DNA from: Viola odorata
Taxonomy: Eukaryota > Streptophyta > Magnoliopsida > Malpighiales > Violaceae
Assembly (NCBI GenBank): GCA_963691705.1
Contig: OY829544.1
Span: 37,159,917 to 37,223,916, forward strand
DNA: 64,000 nucleotides
Reading direction: 5' to 3'
Shown in pieces: positions 33,647 to 45,639 of this stretch (within the stretch, counting starts at the first letter, position 1; each line of letters opens with the position of its first letter). Made by a program: the position numbers and the translations under genes. The notes under the pieces were generated by a model. It did no database searches, had not been told where the DNA came from, and saw only the letters and a list, made by a program, of their open reading frames with translations.

Positions 33647-36580
33647 ACAGGCCCGGACCGGACCTGACATTAACGGGCTAGGCTGGGCCGGTTCTAGTTT
33701 TGCCGGGTCTAGCCTGGCCGGTTCCGAGCCTGACACTGCTTTGTTTTTTAAACTAAAACTTTCTAACAATAATTCTTAATACAGACTGTTAACAGTTACC
33801 TAATGAAGAATAAAAATACTATTATATATGTGATAAATTCAACCAATCAACAATTTCCAGGAATAAAATTAAAAACTCAATATATAGACATAAAATTCAA
33901 CCAATCAACAATTTATATAGCAATAAAAATACCAACCAAAAGTACATGAAATTAAACCAATCAACAATTTCCAGCAAATAAAATTAAAAACTCAACATAT
34001 AGCAATAAAATTACCAACCAAGAGTACATAAAATTCAAGCCATCAACAATTACCAAGAGTACATTAAATTTAAAAAAGTTGATATGAAATAAATATTTAA
34101 CGAGATCCTGCATTGTAGTTGTACCGAGAAATCTGAAAAGAACAGCAATTAGCAAACTATATAACATCACATTGACAAATTCATTACCTAAAGTAGAAGG
34201 AAAACAAAATAAGAACTTGACTAACCTGCAACCATCAATTAAAATCCTCATGAGATAATATCTATCAGTGAAGGTGCAAAGTTAACGTTCGAGAAGGCTG
34301 CCATTTACAGATAATTATAATTAATCACATAGTAAATAACCAATTCATAGCTAAATAAATTTAAACTTAAATATTACCTTTCTCAAGCTCATCAACTTCT
34401 TTCATCGTCTCTTCTGTTGTACAATGATATTCATAACTTGGTGCTCTCAACCAATATTCAGTACAAACCAGCGCCTTTACAATTTTTGCGGACAAAGAGC
34501 TTTGAAAATCATCAAGGATGCGACCACTACAACTAAATGCAGATTCTGATGCGACAGTAGAAGTCTGAATAGCCAACACATCTTGTGCTATCAATGAGAT
34601 AGTAGGAAACCGAACACTGTTAACCTTCCACCACTCCAAAATGTCAAATGAATCAGAATTCTCTATCGTATCTTCCTCAAGATAACGATCTAACTCTGAT
34701 AGTTTTGGTAGTACCTGTCGTTGAGCCAATTCTTTTCGATACTTGTATTCATAGGCACATGAAGCTGATCCATATTCACCATCAAAATTATCAACATCTA
34801 AATCCATAGGCATTGTCACTGAGCCAACATGAAAAGGAGAAGAAGCTTCTGCAACCGCATTGTCATTGGAATTTCTATTCTCCCTTTCATACTCTGCAAA
34901 CAATGCATTAAGGTTCCTTCCAACTTTTTCAATTAACACCATTGCACTTTCATACTCATACATATTGTTAATCACATAATTTGCGTAACCCAACTTGTAC
35001 CTTGGATCTATCACGACCGCAATAAACAATATCACATTAATTTTCTTTGGATCGCCCCAATATTTGTCACACTTTTTCTTCATTTGCAATGCCATTTCAG
35101 CCACCTCAAAATCAACATTACTGCACATTTGTTTCAACCGAAAATCAATCTCACACACTTTATTCAAAAAAATGTTAGAAGTTGTGTATTTAGTACCTGA
35201 AACACTTAAAGTAAACATGTAGAAACACTTCAAAAAGCTGACCATGTTCTTGATATGAACCCAATCTTCTTCCTTGGGAATCCCCTTTCTACAATTAAGT
35301 GCTTCATCCTCGCCAACTTCACTCTTACAATTTAAATCCAACCCCACATATCTATCAAAAGCAGACTATAATTTAAGGGTTGTTTCTAACATCAAGTAAG
35401 TTGAGTTCCAACGGGTGCACACATCAAGACATAACAAAGCTTCACTATCTATCCTTTCTTCAAAACACTACCCTTCCAATGATTGACTCTTTTCTGCAAA
35501 TACCCCACCACAACATTATTCGAACTAGCATTATCAACAGTTACAGTCATAACCTTATCAATACCCCACCACAACAAACATTTCTCAATCAATTTACCAA
35601 TGACCTCACCTTTATGACTAGAAATTGGACAAAAAATTATAATTCTTTTTTGTAACTTCCAATTTGAGTCAATATAATGAGCAGTCAGGCACAAATAATT
35701 AATGCTTTGATTGGAAGTCCATGTGTCTGTAGTAAGATAGACCTTCCTACAGTTAAATGCAATGCTACTTTTTAGCTTCAATCTTTCCTCCACAAACATC
35801 TCATAACAATCTCTCACTACAGTAACTCGTGAAGGAATTACAAATTTCGGTTGCAGTTCAAAACAAAAGTGCTTAAAACCTTTACCCTCAACCATTTTAA
35901 AAGATTTTTCATCAACAATAATCATGTATGCCAATGCCTTCCTACAATTGTTCTGGTTAAATTTTCATATAGTTAACACACTCTCATTACTCGGATTAAT
36001 ACTTAACAGAGATTGACCCTTTGACACAACACTCTGGAGTGATACTGATTTGAAAAATGGACCTTTAGGGCATTTAAACAAGTGCCTCCTAATTGCAGTT
36101 GTGCCAAGTTTATCAGGATCATACTTATACTCAGATTTCTCGCAAAAATTGCATCGTACCTTTAACTAATTGTTACGATTCGTAAACTTCGTGACATGAT
36201 CCCAAACGAATGACGTTTCTTTTCTTTTCTTTGCCTCACTTTCTTCTTCTGAAACTTCACTGCCTTGCAAGACCCCCACGTTTGATTGCAGTGGTATCTC
36301 CCTTTGTTATGTAGATGAAGTCTGCAGCGTCGCTACTTGTAGAGTTCCACTTCCAACGAACGGAGACTCAGACCCCGACTCCATTATCTATACAAAAAAT
36401 AAGAGAAATAGAGCGATTATTAACTGAGAAATTAAACCAATCCTTCTGTAGAGAAGGACAGAACAAATTAATTAAAATAATTGGAACAAGCAATGCTAAA
36501 AATATTGTAATTAGTACTTGAGTCTGGAATATTTCTGTGCCAATGACTAACTGACCTAGAAAAGCAACCCGAGAACACAT
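33647..36580 (-). mobile_element. Main part of the hAT transposon
   Basis: Begins with CCCGG-rich subterminal motifs (33648-33740) continuing those at 20923-21006, then AT-rich DNA (33740-34366), then the transposase pseudogene on minus. The right terminal repeat expected near 36580 is missing, so the element seems truncated where the LTR tail at 36580-36930 begins. Confidence 0.7.
34367..36384 (-). pseudogene. hAT transposase
   Basis: Cuts and pastes hAT elements. Start ATG 36384 (MESGSESPF). A BED zinc finger follows: VWDHVTKFTN, CNFC, then TTAIRRHLFKC. The catalytic Asp residues are in YLTTDTWTSN and TVTVDNASSNN, and the catalytic Glu is in STVASESAFS. The C-terminal hAT dimerisation domain is ILEWWKVNSVRFPTIS to LVCTEYWLR. 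Damage is light: in-frame stops near 36307, 36170 and 35970, a one-base shift near 35455 and a stop near 35368. The catalytic D-D-E set survives, so the element was probably active not long before decay. Confidence 0.85.
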
Positions 36581-36930
36581 TTTGCTAAGATTACTCCATA
36601 TCTGATTTATATCTCTTTTCTTGCTTTTCTTGCTCCTGATTGCGTTTTGTTATCCAGCCTTGGACTGTGATTTCATTTCGTGCCCTAGATAAAGATTTTA
36701 CTTATTTGTCTTGTTAGCTCCAGATCTTGAGTTGATTAGTTCACTAATCAACATAAACCCCTCCCCCTGTGTTACTTGTTCCTTCTCTGTTGCACTTTCT
36801 CCCTGTCATACATTTTTATTAACATATTAATCCTTCAATCTCTGTAGTTCGACCCTGTCTTGCCTCGTACACATTTATTTGTGCATTTAGGCTTCAGGAT
36901 AAATTTTAAATATATTTGACTGACGATCAC
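36580..36930 (+). mobile_element. LTR tail, diverged relative of the one at 1-500
   Basis: Same order of motifs as 1-500: 'tgccctaga', a pyrimidine tract with CCCCTCCCCC, 'gttcgaccctg', 'tttatttgtgcat', ending GACGATCA at 36930. The Tat RT sequence resumes at 36931. This LTR therefore cut off the 3' half of the minus-strand Tat element. The left boundary against hAT is uncertain. Confidence 0.4.
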
Positions 36931-38490
36931 TTGCGTATGACCTTGAAAAAAGGAAGGCATCTCTCGCCCTGCTTGGAGATAAATCGCCCTAGGGTGATAA
37001 CACGCCCTGTTAATTTTTGTACCTCCTTGACAGTTCAAGGAGATATCATGTCCTGGATAGCTTTGACTTTCAAGGGGTTGGGTTGGATACCCTTCTGACT
37101 GACCACGTAACCCAAAAATTTGCCCGTTTGGAATGCGAACATGCATTTACGGGGGTTCAACTTCATCTAGTATTCTCTCATCACGTCAAAAACTTCTTTC
37201 AAGTTGAGCAAGTGGTCCTTGAAGCTTCGACTTTTGACCAATATGTCGTCAACGTAGGCTTCCATATTTTTTCCGATTTGCTTTCCAAATATTTTATTCG
37301 TCATACGTTGGAAAGTTGCTCTAGTGTTCTTCAGCCAAACGACATCGCCGTGTAGCAGTAAGTGGCTTTTGGAGTGATGAAGGTGGTCTTTTCTTCATCC
37401 TGGACAGCCATAGGGATTTGATGATATCCGGATTGGCGTCTAACGAGCTCAGATACGCCTACCCGGCGGTCTGATCGACTAACTGATCTATTCGAGGGAG
37501 CGGGTAACAATATTTAGGACAGGCATCGTTTAAGTCAGTGAAGTCGATGCACATACGCTAGTCTCCATTGGGCTTCGGAACAAGAACTGGGTTAGCTAAC
37601 CAGGTTGGATATTGGACTTCGTGAATGAAGCCTGCGTCTAGGAGTTTCATCGCTTCCTTGTCAACTGCTAACGCCTTCTCTGTAGAGAACGCTCTTCGCT
37701 TCTGTTGGACCGGCTTGACACAGGGGTCGACATTAAGTCGGTGTTCCGCCACTTCTCGCGAAATACCAGGCATATCCGCAGGCTTCCATGCGAACTCTCC
37801 TTTACATTTGTTCAATAGTCGAGCTAATTGGAGGTTTTCCTCTGGCCTGAGCTTTTCGCTAACTAGGAAATTCACCTCGCTGATCCCGTTAACTGGTACG
37901 GGCACCATCTTGTCCACAGGCTGAGTACGTTTCTCATCGTTTTGCTCATATGGATCCACCGTGACACACATATGTCTATCACAACTCTTCTGAGTCATAA
38001 GTAGGTAAAATTCAGCCGCCAATTTCTGATCGCCTTTAATTGAAACCACTCCATCCCAGGAGGGATACTTCATCCTTAAATGTTTTTGAGATATCGCTGC
38101 CCCGAAACGGTTGAGGAACGGCCGCCCAAGTATGGCATTATAGGGCAGAGTGAGGTCAACGACTAAGAATAACACCTCCTCTGACCGTTTAGACGTGTCT
38201 TCTCTAAAGTGCACTGGCAGCGTTGTAACTCCAGTCATAGGGATTGGGACCCCATCTACCCCAATTATCAGCTTCTTGCACAGTGTCAGCTCGTTATCAG
38301 GGTGTTTCATGAGGTTATAAGCCTCCAACGAAAATAGATTGACCGTGCTTCGGTTATCAACAAGAGTTCTTCTAACCCCGTGGTTACCGATGACAGGTGT
38401 AACCACTAGTGCATCGTTATGTGGGAACACGATGCCTTTCTCATCTTCCTCGGAGAAGGATAACACCATTCGATCCAACACACTTATCAC
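36931..38490 (-). pseudogene. Protease and partial RT of the second Tat element
   Basis: Open 38490-37558: protease with VDNRST at the active site, GRPFLNRFGAAI, then the linker PADMPGISREVAEH that the 16 kb copy has lost, and the RT entry LLDAGFIHEVQYP, VLVPKPNGD. After a stop the RT continues to about 36931 in several frames with stops and shifts. It still shows FTDLNDACPK and the LGYVV-equivalent region, but the catalytic box is damaged. It is the better reference for the protease to RT part of the 16 kb element. Confidence 0.8.
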
Positions 38491-38516
38491 TTCACTTTTT
38501 ATTAATGCGCCCCCTC

Positions 38517-39111
38517 ACTTCCGCTTGTCTCTGGCTGTAGGCGTCAACTGTGCAGGCTCATCAAGGTATGGTGTGCCCCCAGCGATAATGTTGATGATGG
38601 GAAAATCATCTTCATCAATCGCAAGCATTTCCCTACCTCTCCCAGCGGGTGTGTTATCATTTCCCGGAGCGCGAGGAGGTGGTTGTCTATTATCAGACGT
38701 CCTATTTGTCGGGTTGTTCCTGACTTCTTCTCTTGCCTTAGTGGCAAATTCCCCGAGGTATCCTTCTTCTACCAAGCGCTCTATTGCCAGCTTTAATTCT
38801 CTGCACGCGTCTGTAGAGTGCCCTTTGACTTTATGAAATTTGCAGAACGTATTTTCTCTTCCTCCCATGACTACTCTTGGCTTTACGGGAGCTGGATAAC
38901 GGATGGGGAGATTCCACTGTTACGCAATTGCTAAGATTTTTGCCCTTGGCAATATAAGGGAAGGAAGGTCTGGGTCGTAAATCCGGCCCTTGGGAGGATC
39001 TGCCTGCCGCCGAGTAGGGGAGTTACTAGATCTTCCCCTTGAAGAGTTGCCTCTTTGTCTGTTGGAGGTTTTTGGGGTATGATCTTTTCGTTGGGCGTAA
39101 TCATCTACAAA
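38517..39111 (-). pseudogene. C-terminal gag of the second Tat element
   Basis: GRENTFCKFHKVKGHSTDAC (38862-38803) is the zinc-finger-like part, followed by RELKLAIERLVEEGYLGEF and a Pro/Asn-rich spacer up to GGTPYLDEPA. Upstream is an Arg/Ser-rich stretch (RQRGNSSRGRS). The N-terminal half of the same gag lies at 48333-49657. Confidence 0.8.
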
Positions 39112-39116
39112 ATGAC

Positions 39117-40480
39117 TGATAAAGCGCTAAAATGCCATCTTTTCATCATCTTTTCACTTCTGTTTTGGGATGATAATACTGCTAAATGCTGGCTTTTCTC
39201 TCCTTTTCCACAGATATGCTGCTGAGAAGCAAAATTATTCAAAAGGAGTCAGAAGAGCCTTTATCAGAGTTGTTTTGATGGTCGCAGAGCTATTCTATCC
39301 CAGACATAGGATAAGGAAAGAAACTAGAAGCGTTGACCAGAGTCAACTGAATTAATGAGAAGTCAGACTGGGCTTGGGCCGTGAGCTGGATGCGAGCTGT
39401 CTGCTTCTAGAAGACTTATTTTGAAGAAATCACTCTCCGATTAGAACTCTTCCATTTAAAAACAATTAGATTTTATTTGATTTTATTTTATTCTATCCTT
39501 ACCTAGTTTCTAGGAGATTAGAAACAGTTAGGTTATTATTTAATCAGTTGCTGGGCAGAAGAAAAAGGAGTCTTCTTCCTTATTTACGTTCTGCCATTGC
39601 TGCAGCTTAAACGCTTATTCTATTTCCTTCTTTATTTAATTTAATTCTGATTCAGTTTATGTTCATCTCTTTATTATTATTATTATTATGTCGATGCTAG
39701 GCTAAACAATCTCTTTCTGGTAAGGATACGAAGCCCATGATTTTGTGATTGTGAGATCAAATAGTACTTCACACACATCACACTTATATTCTTGTCTTTC
39801 TTGATAACATGCTAGTTTATTCTTGTTTTGAGTAAAGCTTGATCATCTTCACCTAGAACTAGAGTAATTACAGTCTTCCTCTAAGGTTTTGGAGTCTACA
39901 TTATCGAAGAGGATACGAAGGCGACTAGTTGGTGACAGCTAGAAGAAGGACCAGATCTGGTTTATAGGATAGACACGATTCTCTATCCCAGGCCTGGCAT
40001 AGGTCTCTCCCCGTGTTTATCAATTGCTCAATTAAATGCTATAGAGTGTCTCTTAGGATTGTTGAGTCAATTAGGGACTTTCAATAGAGTGTCTCTTTGG
40101 AAGTCTTGTGTAGGAGGAGAGTAGGAGATCTAGGTGACCTATACCTGATCTCTATAGTCGTCCTATAAGTTGGTGTTTAACACTTTTGCATCAATGATCA
40201 GTCTAAGTGAATCATGGGCTAGGTAGAATCCTTACTGGGAAGTTTCCTCCATTTGTTACACTCAATTATCTATTTATTGCTTTCTTTATTTCTGTCTTTT
40301 AATTATTGCATCCAAACAACCCTTATTAGTATTTACCACCCATCATATTTCATTACAAAGAATTGAAATTGTCCACCAAATCCCTGAGGAACGATCCTTT
40401 TACCACTTGCTGCAGTTTAATTTATATTTGTGCATGGTAAACTGTACTCTATTTGTTTTTGACGGTTTCGGCAACCATCA
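39117..40480 (+). repeat. 5' LTR of element X
   Basis: Starts TGATAAAGCGCTAAAATG, ends GGCAACCATCA. 1364 bp, equal in length to the 3' copy. Contains a short TTATTATTATT run. Confidence 0.92.
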
Positions 40481-40485
40481 AATTT

Positions 40486-40503
40486 TGGCGCCGTTGTCGG
40501 GGA
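40486..40503 (+). other. Primer binding site of element X
   Basis: TGGCGCCGTTGTCGGGGA, five bases after the LTR: the tRNA-Asp-type Athila primer site with one change (GTC for GCC). Confidence 0.8.
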
Positions 40504-40540
40504 TTCAACGATATTAATTTATTTTCTTTGTTTTGTTTTA

Positions 40541-42259
40541 TGACCAGGTCCTCTTGTTAGCAATTAAACAACCTAGAGATCACCAGAGGCAGAGGACAGA
40601 AAAAGAGAAAAAAAAAAACAGATCCAGAAAATAATTCACGTAACATCAATAGCAAAGGGACTCTTTCCCAAGCCTAGGAGAGAGAACATCTGCACTCAGA
40701 TGGCTGGAGCAATAGAGGTATGGTTAAAATCCATAGACAATAAAATAAATAACCTACATGTTCGTATCTCTTCTGTTGTAGATCAAGTGCAACAACTCTC
40801 ATATGGAGCGTCTGGCTTCCAATCACATCCTTGGGCGGATGCCCACAACTACATTCAAGGATGGGAGTACCCCCCGAATTTCAATTGGGTACCACCACAA
40901 CAACAACATCAGTACCACATGCAAGATCCCATGCTCATACACCTAGTCTCACAACAACCTATTGAAACCACTATTAATTCTCTGAGTGAAACACTTAAAC
41001 AATGCATGAAATCCACCCAAGCATCCATTTCTAATATAGAAAGATAGATTTCGCAGCTGAACATTAACAACCAAGAACAGGGCAGTAGCCTACCATCTAC
41101 TACAGTTGATAACTTGAAGCATAACGTCTCAGCCATGGTGTTGAGAAGTGGGACAGAAATTCCAGAAAGAACAGCCCTTTCCCAGGGCTGGGGAAGAAGC
41201 ATTCTGCTACACCACCATCAGACCTAATGGAACCAGAGGCAGAGGTAATTTCAGAAAAGCAAGTCAAGGTAACCCCTACTCCTGAGGTATCCGTACCAAA
41301 GAAAGAACAGGTAATCCATCTTCCTTTCCCTGATAGGTCTGAAAAGACCAAGAAGGCAAAGGAAGAAAAAGCTATCTTGGATTTATTTCGTAAAATAGCC
41401 ATAAATGTTCCCCTTCTTGACATGATTGTGCAGGTTCCTAAGTATGCAAAGTTTTTAAAAGAGTTACGTACTAACAAGAAAAAACTTACAGGGGTAGAGC
41501 GGATTAACCTGAATGAAAACGTAACTGTCGTTTTCCAGAAAAAATTACCGAACAAGTGCAAAGATGGGGGGACATTTGTAATCCCTTGTAAGATTGGGGA
41601 GCAGACTATTAAGAAGGCATTGTGTGACTTAGGGGCAGGAATAAATGTGTTGTCGTTAACTCTTTTTAAAAGTCTTAATATTGGTGAATTAAAAGAAACA
41701 AGACTTGTAATTCAACTAGCTGATAGGTCTATTATTTATCCTGTTGGGGTAATTGAAGACGTGTTAGTGCAAGTTAACGATTTTATTTTTCTTCCAGAAT
41801 TTTATGTAGTCGATATGGGTAATGAACAAACTTCTAAGTCAATAGAGATATTATTGGGCAGACCTTTTTTAAGGACTGCAAGGGCAAAGATTGATGTGGC
41901 AGGAGGGAGTTTGACATTGGAATTTTGTGATGAAATTATTAAATTCAATATGTATGATGCCATGAAATTTCCAAATGACATGCATAGTGTGAATTGCATA
42001 GATGTTATTGACCCTAACGCTGATAATATTAAGAAATTAAATGCTACTAATCCTTTGGAGCATGTTCTTAGCAGGAGGGTTGATCAACAAATGCGGGGAG
42101 AATTGGAGGAAAAATTTGAAATCAAAGAAGAAATTCAAGAAACTATTTTTGAGCTTGATTATTCTAACTTTCCTTCTGATATCAATATTCTTAAGATTCT
42201 GGATGTGACAATCACTAATAACACTCTTCCCCCTTCAGTTTTGCAGGACACAAACTTGG
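40541..42259 (+). pseudogene. Element X gag and protease, truncated
   Basis: ATG 40541 (MTRSSC) is followed at once by a stop. 40700-41047 is a Gln/Pro-rich gag-like part. The gag core seen in Y (MWSLEDDARNW) is missing. 41227-42259 is the best-preserved frame in the window: a Lys/Glu-rich linker, FVIPCKIGEQTIKKALCDLG, the DLGAGINVL active site, VIQLADRSIIYPVGVIEDVL, LLGRPFLRTARAKIDV, ending near TLPPSVLQDTNL. The remaining codons to 42408 belong to the inserted LTR, not to this gene. Confidence 0.85.
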
Positions 42260-42756
42260 TGATAATAATCGGAGGGATTGTACCCAGGGTAGGAAGGATC
42301 CTGGTGATCTTCTCCTCTGAGGGGGTGGTCCTCGCTGCTGGTACACCTGCAAGGCACCGAAGGGGGTCCCCGGTGCAGATACTCCGACGATCAAGTCAGT
42401 ATCAGTAGGAGTAGTAGTGAGAGAGAGTAGTGAGAGAGTAGTGTCTAGTGAGAGAGAGAGAGCCCCCCCCCCCCCCCTTCTACCTAGGGGGGTATTTATA
42501 GGAGATCTAGTAGGGAGGCGTCATCTTTAATAGGTGCCGCTTGGGTGCCATGGGGTAACGCCGAGTAGATGACGCTTGTGTGCTTGTCGGGGGTGGGAAT
42601 AGGTGTCATATCATGCTGGATGGGGGGGGGCCCGCTGACGTCGACCACCCCCCGGTAGCAGGACTAGTAGGAGGCTAGGCAGGCCCTACAGTAGCTGAAG
42701 ATGAGGGTTCCCCTGTCAGGACTAAAATGCCCTGGGGGTTATGTCAATAGTTATCA
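42260..42756 (-). repeat. Third Tat-family LTR
   Basis: On minus starts TGATAACTATTGAC and ends CCGATTATTATCA; 497 bp, the same length as the LTRs of the 16 kb element. Next to it (42757-42800) is the Tat internal end (TTTTCGGTTGGGCTTG on minus), so this is a 3' LTR with element sequence to its right, not a solo LTR. It contains a C run at 42465-42477 and a 'gagagagagag' tract. Confidence 0.8.
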
Positions 42757-42964
42757 CAAGCCCAACCGAAAATGAGCCCGAGTGTTTACCAAGGGCTCCA
42801 TTCTCGGTGTCTAGATGAATGCTATCTCTTCTGCGTCACGACAGGCTTGGAAAAATCTTCGAGTTCCTTTGCGTCCTTTGATGCCCACGCCGCAGATTCT
42901 TACTAAAGCTCTATAGGCGCTATCTCTGGCAGACAACGCTAAGGTCCTTTCGAGTGGCGTCCGG

Positions 42965-43095
42965 CATAACCTGGGATGGGATAACACCGATTGTAGAGGT
43001 AGATGTCATGTGAGAGCCCTCCCGCTGAGGTCGACCATCCCAGGGCTTGCCACTAGGCTAGGGGCGGCATGGACAGCGTCGAGTGTCCAAGGAAT
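42965..43095 (-). repeat. Partial Tat LTR fragment
   Basis: 'cctgggatgggataac', 'cgctgaggtcgaccatccc' and 'aggggcggca' match, in the same order, the LTR at 50035-50145. Only about 130 bp is recognisable. Confidence 0.55.
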
Positions 43096-43559
43096 GAGTT
43101 GGAGATGCTGCTAGCTTGCCAGAAGTCGTTAGGTTGTCATGTCAGACTATTGCTTCGCCATTCTGGTTGGCTTGCGAGAAAATGCCAAGACATAGCCGCA
43201 ACCAAAGTAGAAAATGAAGATTCGTTCTTCATGCAGAGAGAGAATATGGTGGTGATGGACCAGAGGTGACGAGAGGACAGACCTCAATACTCAGAGCCCA
43301 ACCAAAAACTGTTAACGAAATCGGCAAGAACTATGTGCCCCCAGCCCAACGAAAATGGTCCTGGTATGCAATACCAATGACATGGAGGCAGCTGCTGACA
43401 AGGAGACAGCTGATAACATTGAGGCAGCCCCTAACTTTGAGGCGGCTGATAACAAGGAGGCATGCTGATAACATGACGGCACCTGACAAGGAGGTCGCTG
43501 ATCACATAGAGACAAGCTGATAACATGACGGCGCCCGACAAGGAGGCCGCTGGTGACAT

Positions 43560-44045
43560 AGAGGCACTCGCTCACATGGAGGCATCACAAATCACATAGA
43601 GCCATCACTCACATGGAGGCACTCGCTCACATAGAGGCATCACAAATCACATAGAGGCATCACTCACATGGAGGCACTCGCTCACATGGAGGCATCACAA
43701 ATCACATAGACATCACTCACATGGAGGCACTCGCTCACATGGAGGCATCACAAATCACATGGAGGCATCGCTCACATGGAGGCACTCGCTCACATGGAGG
43801 CATCACAAATCACATGGAGGCATCGCTCACATGGAGGCACTCGCTCACATGGAGGCATCACAAATCACATAGAGGCATCACTCACATGGACGCACTCGCT
43901 CACATGGAGGCATCACAAATCACATAGAGGCATCGCTCACATGGACGCACTCGCTCACATGGAGGCATCACTCACATGGAGGCATCGCTCACATGGCGGC
44001 ATCACAAATCACATAGAGGCATCGCTCATATGGAGGCATCAACCT
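43560..44045. repeat. Minisatellite, about 55 bp unit
   Basis: About eight copies built from 'ggcactcgctcacatgg' and 'aggcatcacaaatcacat'. 43380-43560 looks like degraded earlier copies ('gctgataacatgacggc'). The repeats create an apparent open frame at 43721-44138 that is not a gene. Confidence 0.85.
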
Positions 44046-44224
44046 CTTCACTATTTTGATATTTCATCAACTTTCCTGCACATTCTCAAATGTTGTCTTG
44101 CCATGTTAGTAAAAATAACATATAATGACAAGTATTAGTTGCCCTTAGAGGCTTTCACCCGCACATATCGGGGTGTCGTTGATGTCGCTTTTTCCATCCA
44201 AACTCGTTGGATCCGGCCTTGCTG

Positions 44225-44425
44225 TGAACCGCCTGCAATATTGACGCAGTTTTACGCCATAAGCTACCTATAATTTGTGCGGTTTTACGCCATAGATACC
44301 TGCAATATTGATGCGGTTTTACGCTGCTCGGACCTACCTGCAATATTAACGCGGCTTTACACTATAGGCCACCTACAAATTGTGCGGTTTTATGTCGTAG
44401 CTACCTGCAATATTGCACGCTTTCA
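44225..44425. repeat. Tandem repeat, about 36 bp unit
   Basis: About six degenerate copies of 'acctgcaatattgacg' followed by 'cggttttacgccatag'. No coding value. Confidence 0.75.
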
Positions 44426-44562
44426 CATTCCCCAGGATTTCAATCTGTACTCCACTTGAGCACCTGCATTCTTAGCTGCACAAATACACTAACAAAGTTT
44501 GCTAACTTCGATTAGCTTCCTCTAAGAATGTTAAAAATAGAGGTAAGGGGAAAATGATAATC

Positions 44563-44826
44563 TTAAAGGTGATAGCGATACCTTAGGGGAATAAACAAGG
44601 AACTCGGCCGTTGTTTAATTCCCGTTCCCTTCCTTGCATTTACGAAGGAGAGTGACATGTTGTTGGAGACCTTTTTTATGATGAGAGGATGTCGACATGA
44701 TATTATGAGGGCTTTCCCAGAGGGGTAGATATTCACCCGATAAATAATATAAAGATCCATCCGGGGTAGATATTCACCCACTAGATTATATTCTGAATCA
44801 TCATTTATTTCACCCACCGTCGCCAT
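44563..44826 (-). CDS. Unrecognised short reading frame
   Basis: 87 codons, MATVGEINDDSEYNLVGEYL and later INIYPSGK-like repeats of a 'GEYLPRMDLYIIY / VNIYPSGKALII' pattern. It lies between two satellite blocks on the strand of the Tat copy. No family recognised; may be chance. Confidence 0.2.
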   Translation of the reverse strand: MATVGEINDDSEYNLVGEYLPRMDLYIIYRVNIYPSGKALIISCRHPLIIKKVSNNMSLSFVNARKGTGIKQRPSSLFIPLRYRYHL

Positions 44827-44876
44827 AGGGGAAAACTAAATTAGTGGCGTCACTTTGCGGCTCAATCGTGCCTGCT

Positions 44877-45194
44877 AAACGTCGATATCTCGCTTAGATG
44901 TCTTCATGAGAATTATAGCCCTTTAAATTATCTTCAAATCGAGCTATTATCTAGAAAATTCCGAGCATGCACGAAGAAGATACGATTTTTCCGTGAAACC
45001 CGATATAGCTGGAATCACGAATCTTAAACCCAGATTTCGAATCACAATAACGCCCAGTTAACGTCAATATCTCACAGATATTCCTTGACAAGAATTGTAG
45101 CCCGTCAAATTGCCTTCGAATCGAGCTATCACACGCAAAATTCCGAGCACGTATGTAAAAGATATGATTTTCCCCGCGAAACCTGATATGATTG
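44877..45194. repeat. Direct duplication of about 137 bp
   Basis: 44877-45012 and 45058-45194 are diverged copies, sharing for example 'cgaatcgagctat' / 'caaatcgagctat' and 'aaaattccgagca' in the same order with equal spacing. No reading frame is preserved between them. Confidence 0.7.
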
Positions 45195-45280
45195 GCCAGC
45201 AATGCACTTTTCTGGGCGCAAACGCTGAAAGTCCTGAGACTTCTGATGACATGGCAAGAGTGACAATGGCAGGGGCGACA

Positions 45281-45520
45281 TCTAATAACAAAGCGACACC
45301 CGATAATCATAGGGCGACATCTGATAACGAAGCGACACCCGATAACATAGGGCGACATCTGATAACGAAGCGACACCCGATAGCATAGGGCGACATCTGA
45401 TAACGAAGCGACACCCGATAGCATAGGGACATCTGCTAGCAAAACGACATCTGCGAGCAAAGTGACATCTGATAGGGCGACACCCCATAACAAAGCGACA
45501 TCTACTAGGGCGACACCCCA
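45281..45520. repeat. Tandem repeat, 38 bp unit of two half-units
   Basis: 'acatctgataacgaagcg' alternates with 'acacccgatagcataggg'. There are four good units followed by degenerate ones. The two halves resemble one another, so the unit itself seems to have arisen by duplication. Confidence 0.8.
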
Positions 45521-45639
45521 TCCAAGGTCACGCATGACGTCACTCCATATGACGTCACCTCGCATGACGTCACTCCCTAGCACAGAAGCGACATCTTTCG
45601 TCTTTTTCCCAGAAGCTCAAATATCATTTTCCTCTGACA

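Larger units (their letters stand above)
36931..39116 (-). mobile_element. Second Tat element, 3' segment (gag end, protease, partial RT)
   Basis: Same family as the 16 kb element, on minus. It is joined to 48328-50234 once element X (39117-48327) is removed. pol is cut off inside RT at 36931. Confidence 0.85.

Noticed and set aside
41227..42408. Single long gene ending at 42408
   Set aside because: The last part after 42259 lies in the inserted Tat LTR, so the true gene segment ends at the insertion.
43721..44138. Open reading frame of 120 codons rich in MEA/HMEA/THMD repeats
   Set aside because: It is the translation of the 55 bp minisatellite; the frame stays open only because the unit lacks stops.
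43560..45520. Regular repeats that might suggest a CRISPR-like array
   Set aside because: Units are head-to-tail without unique spacers, and the DNA is clearly plant nuclear.
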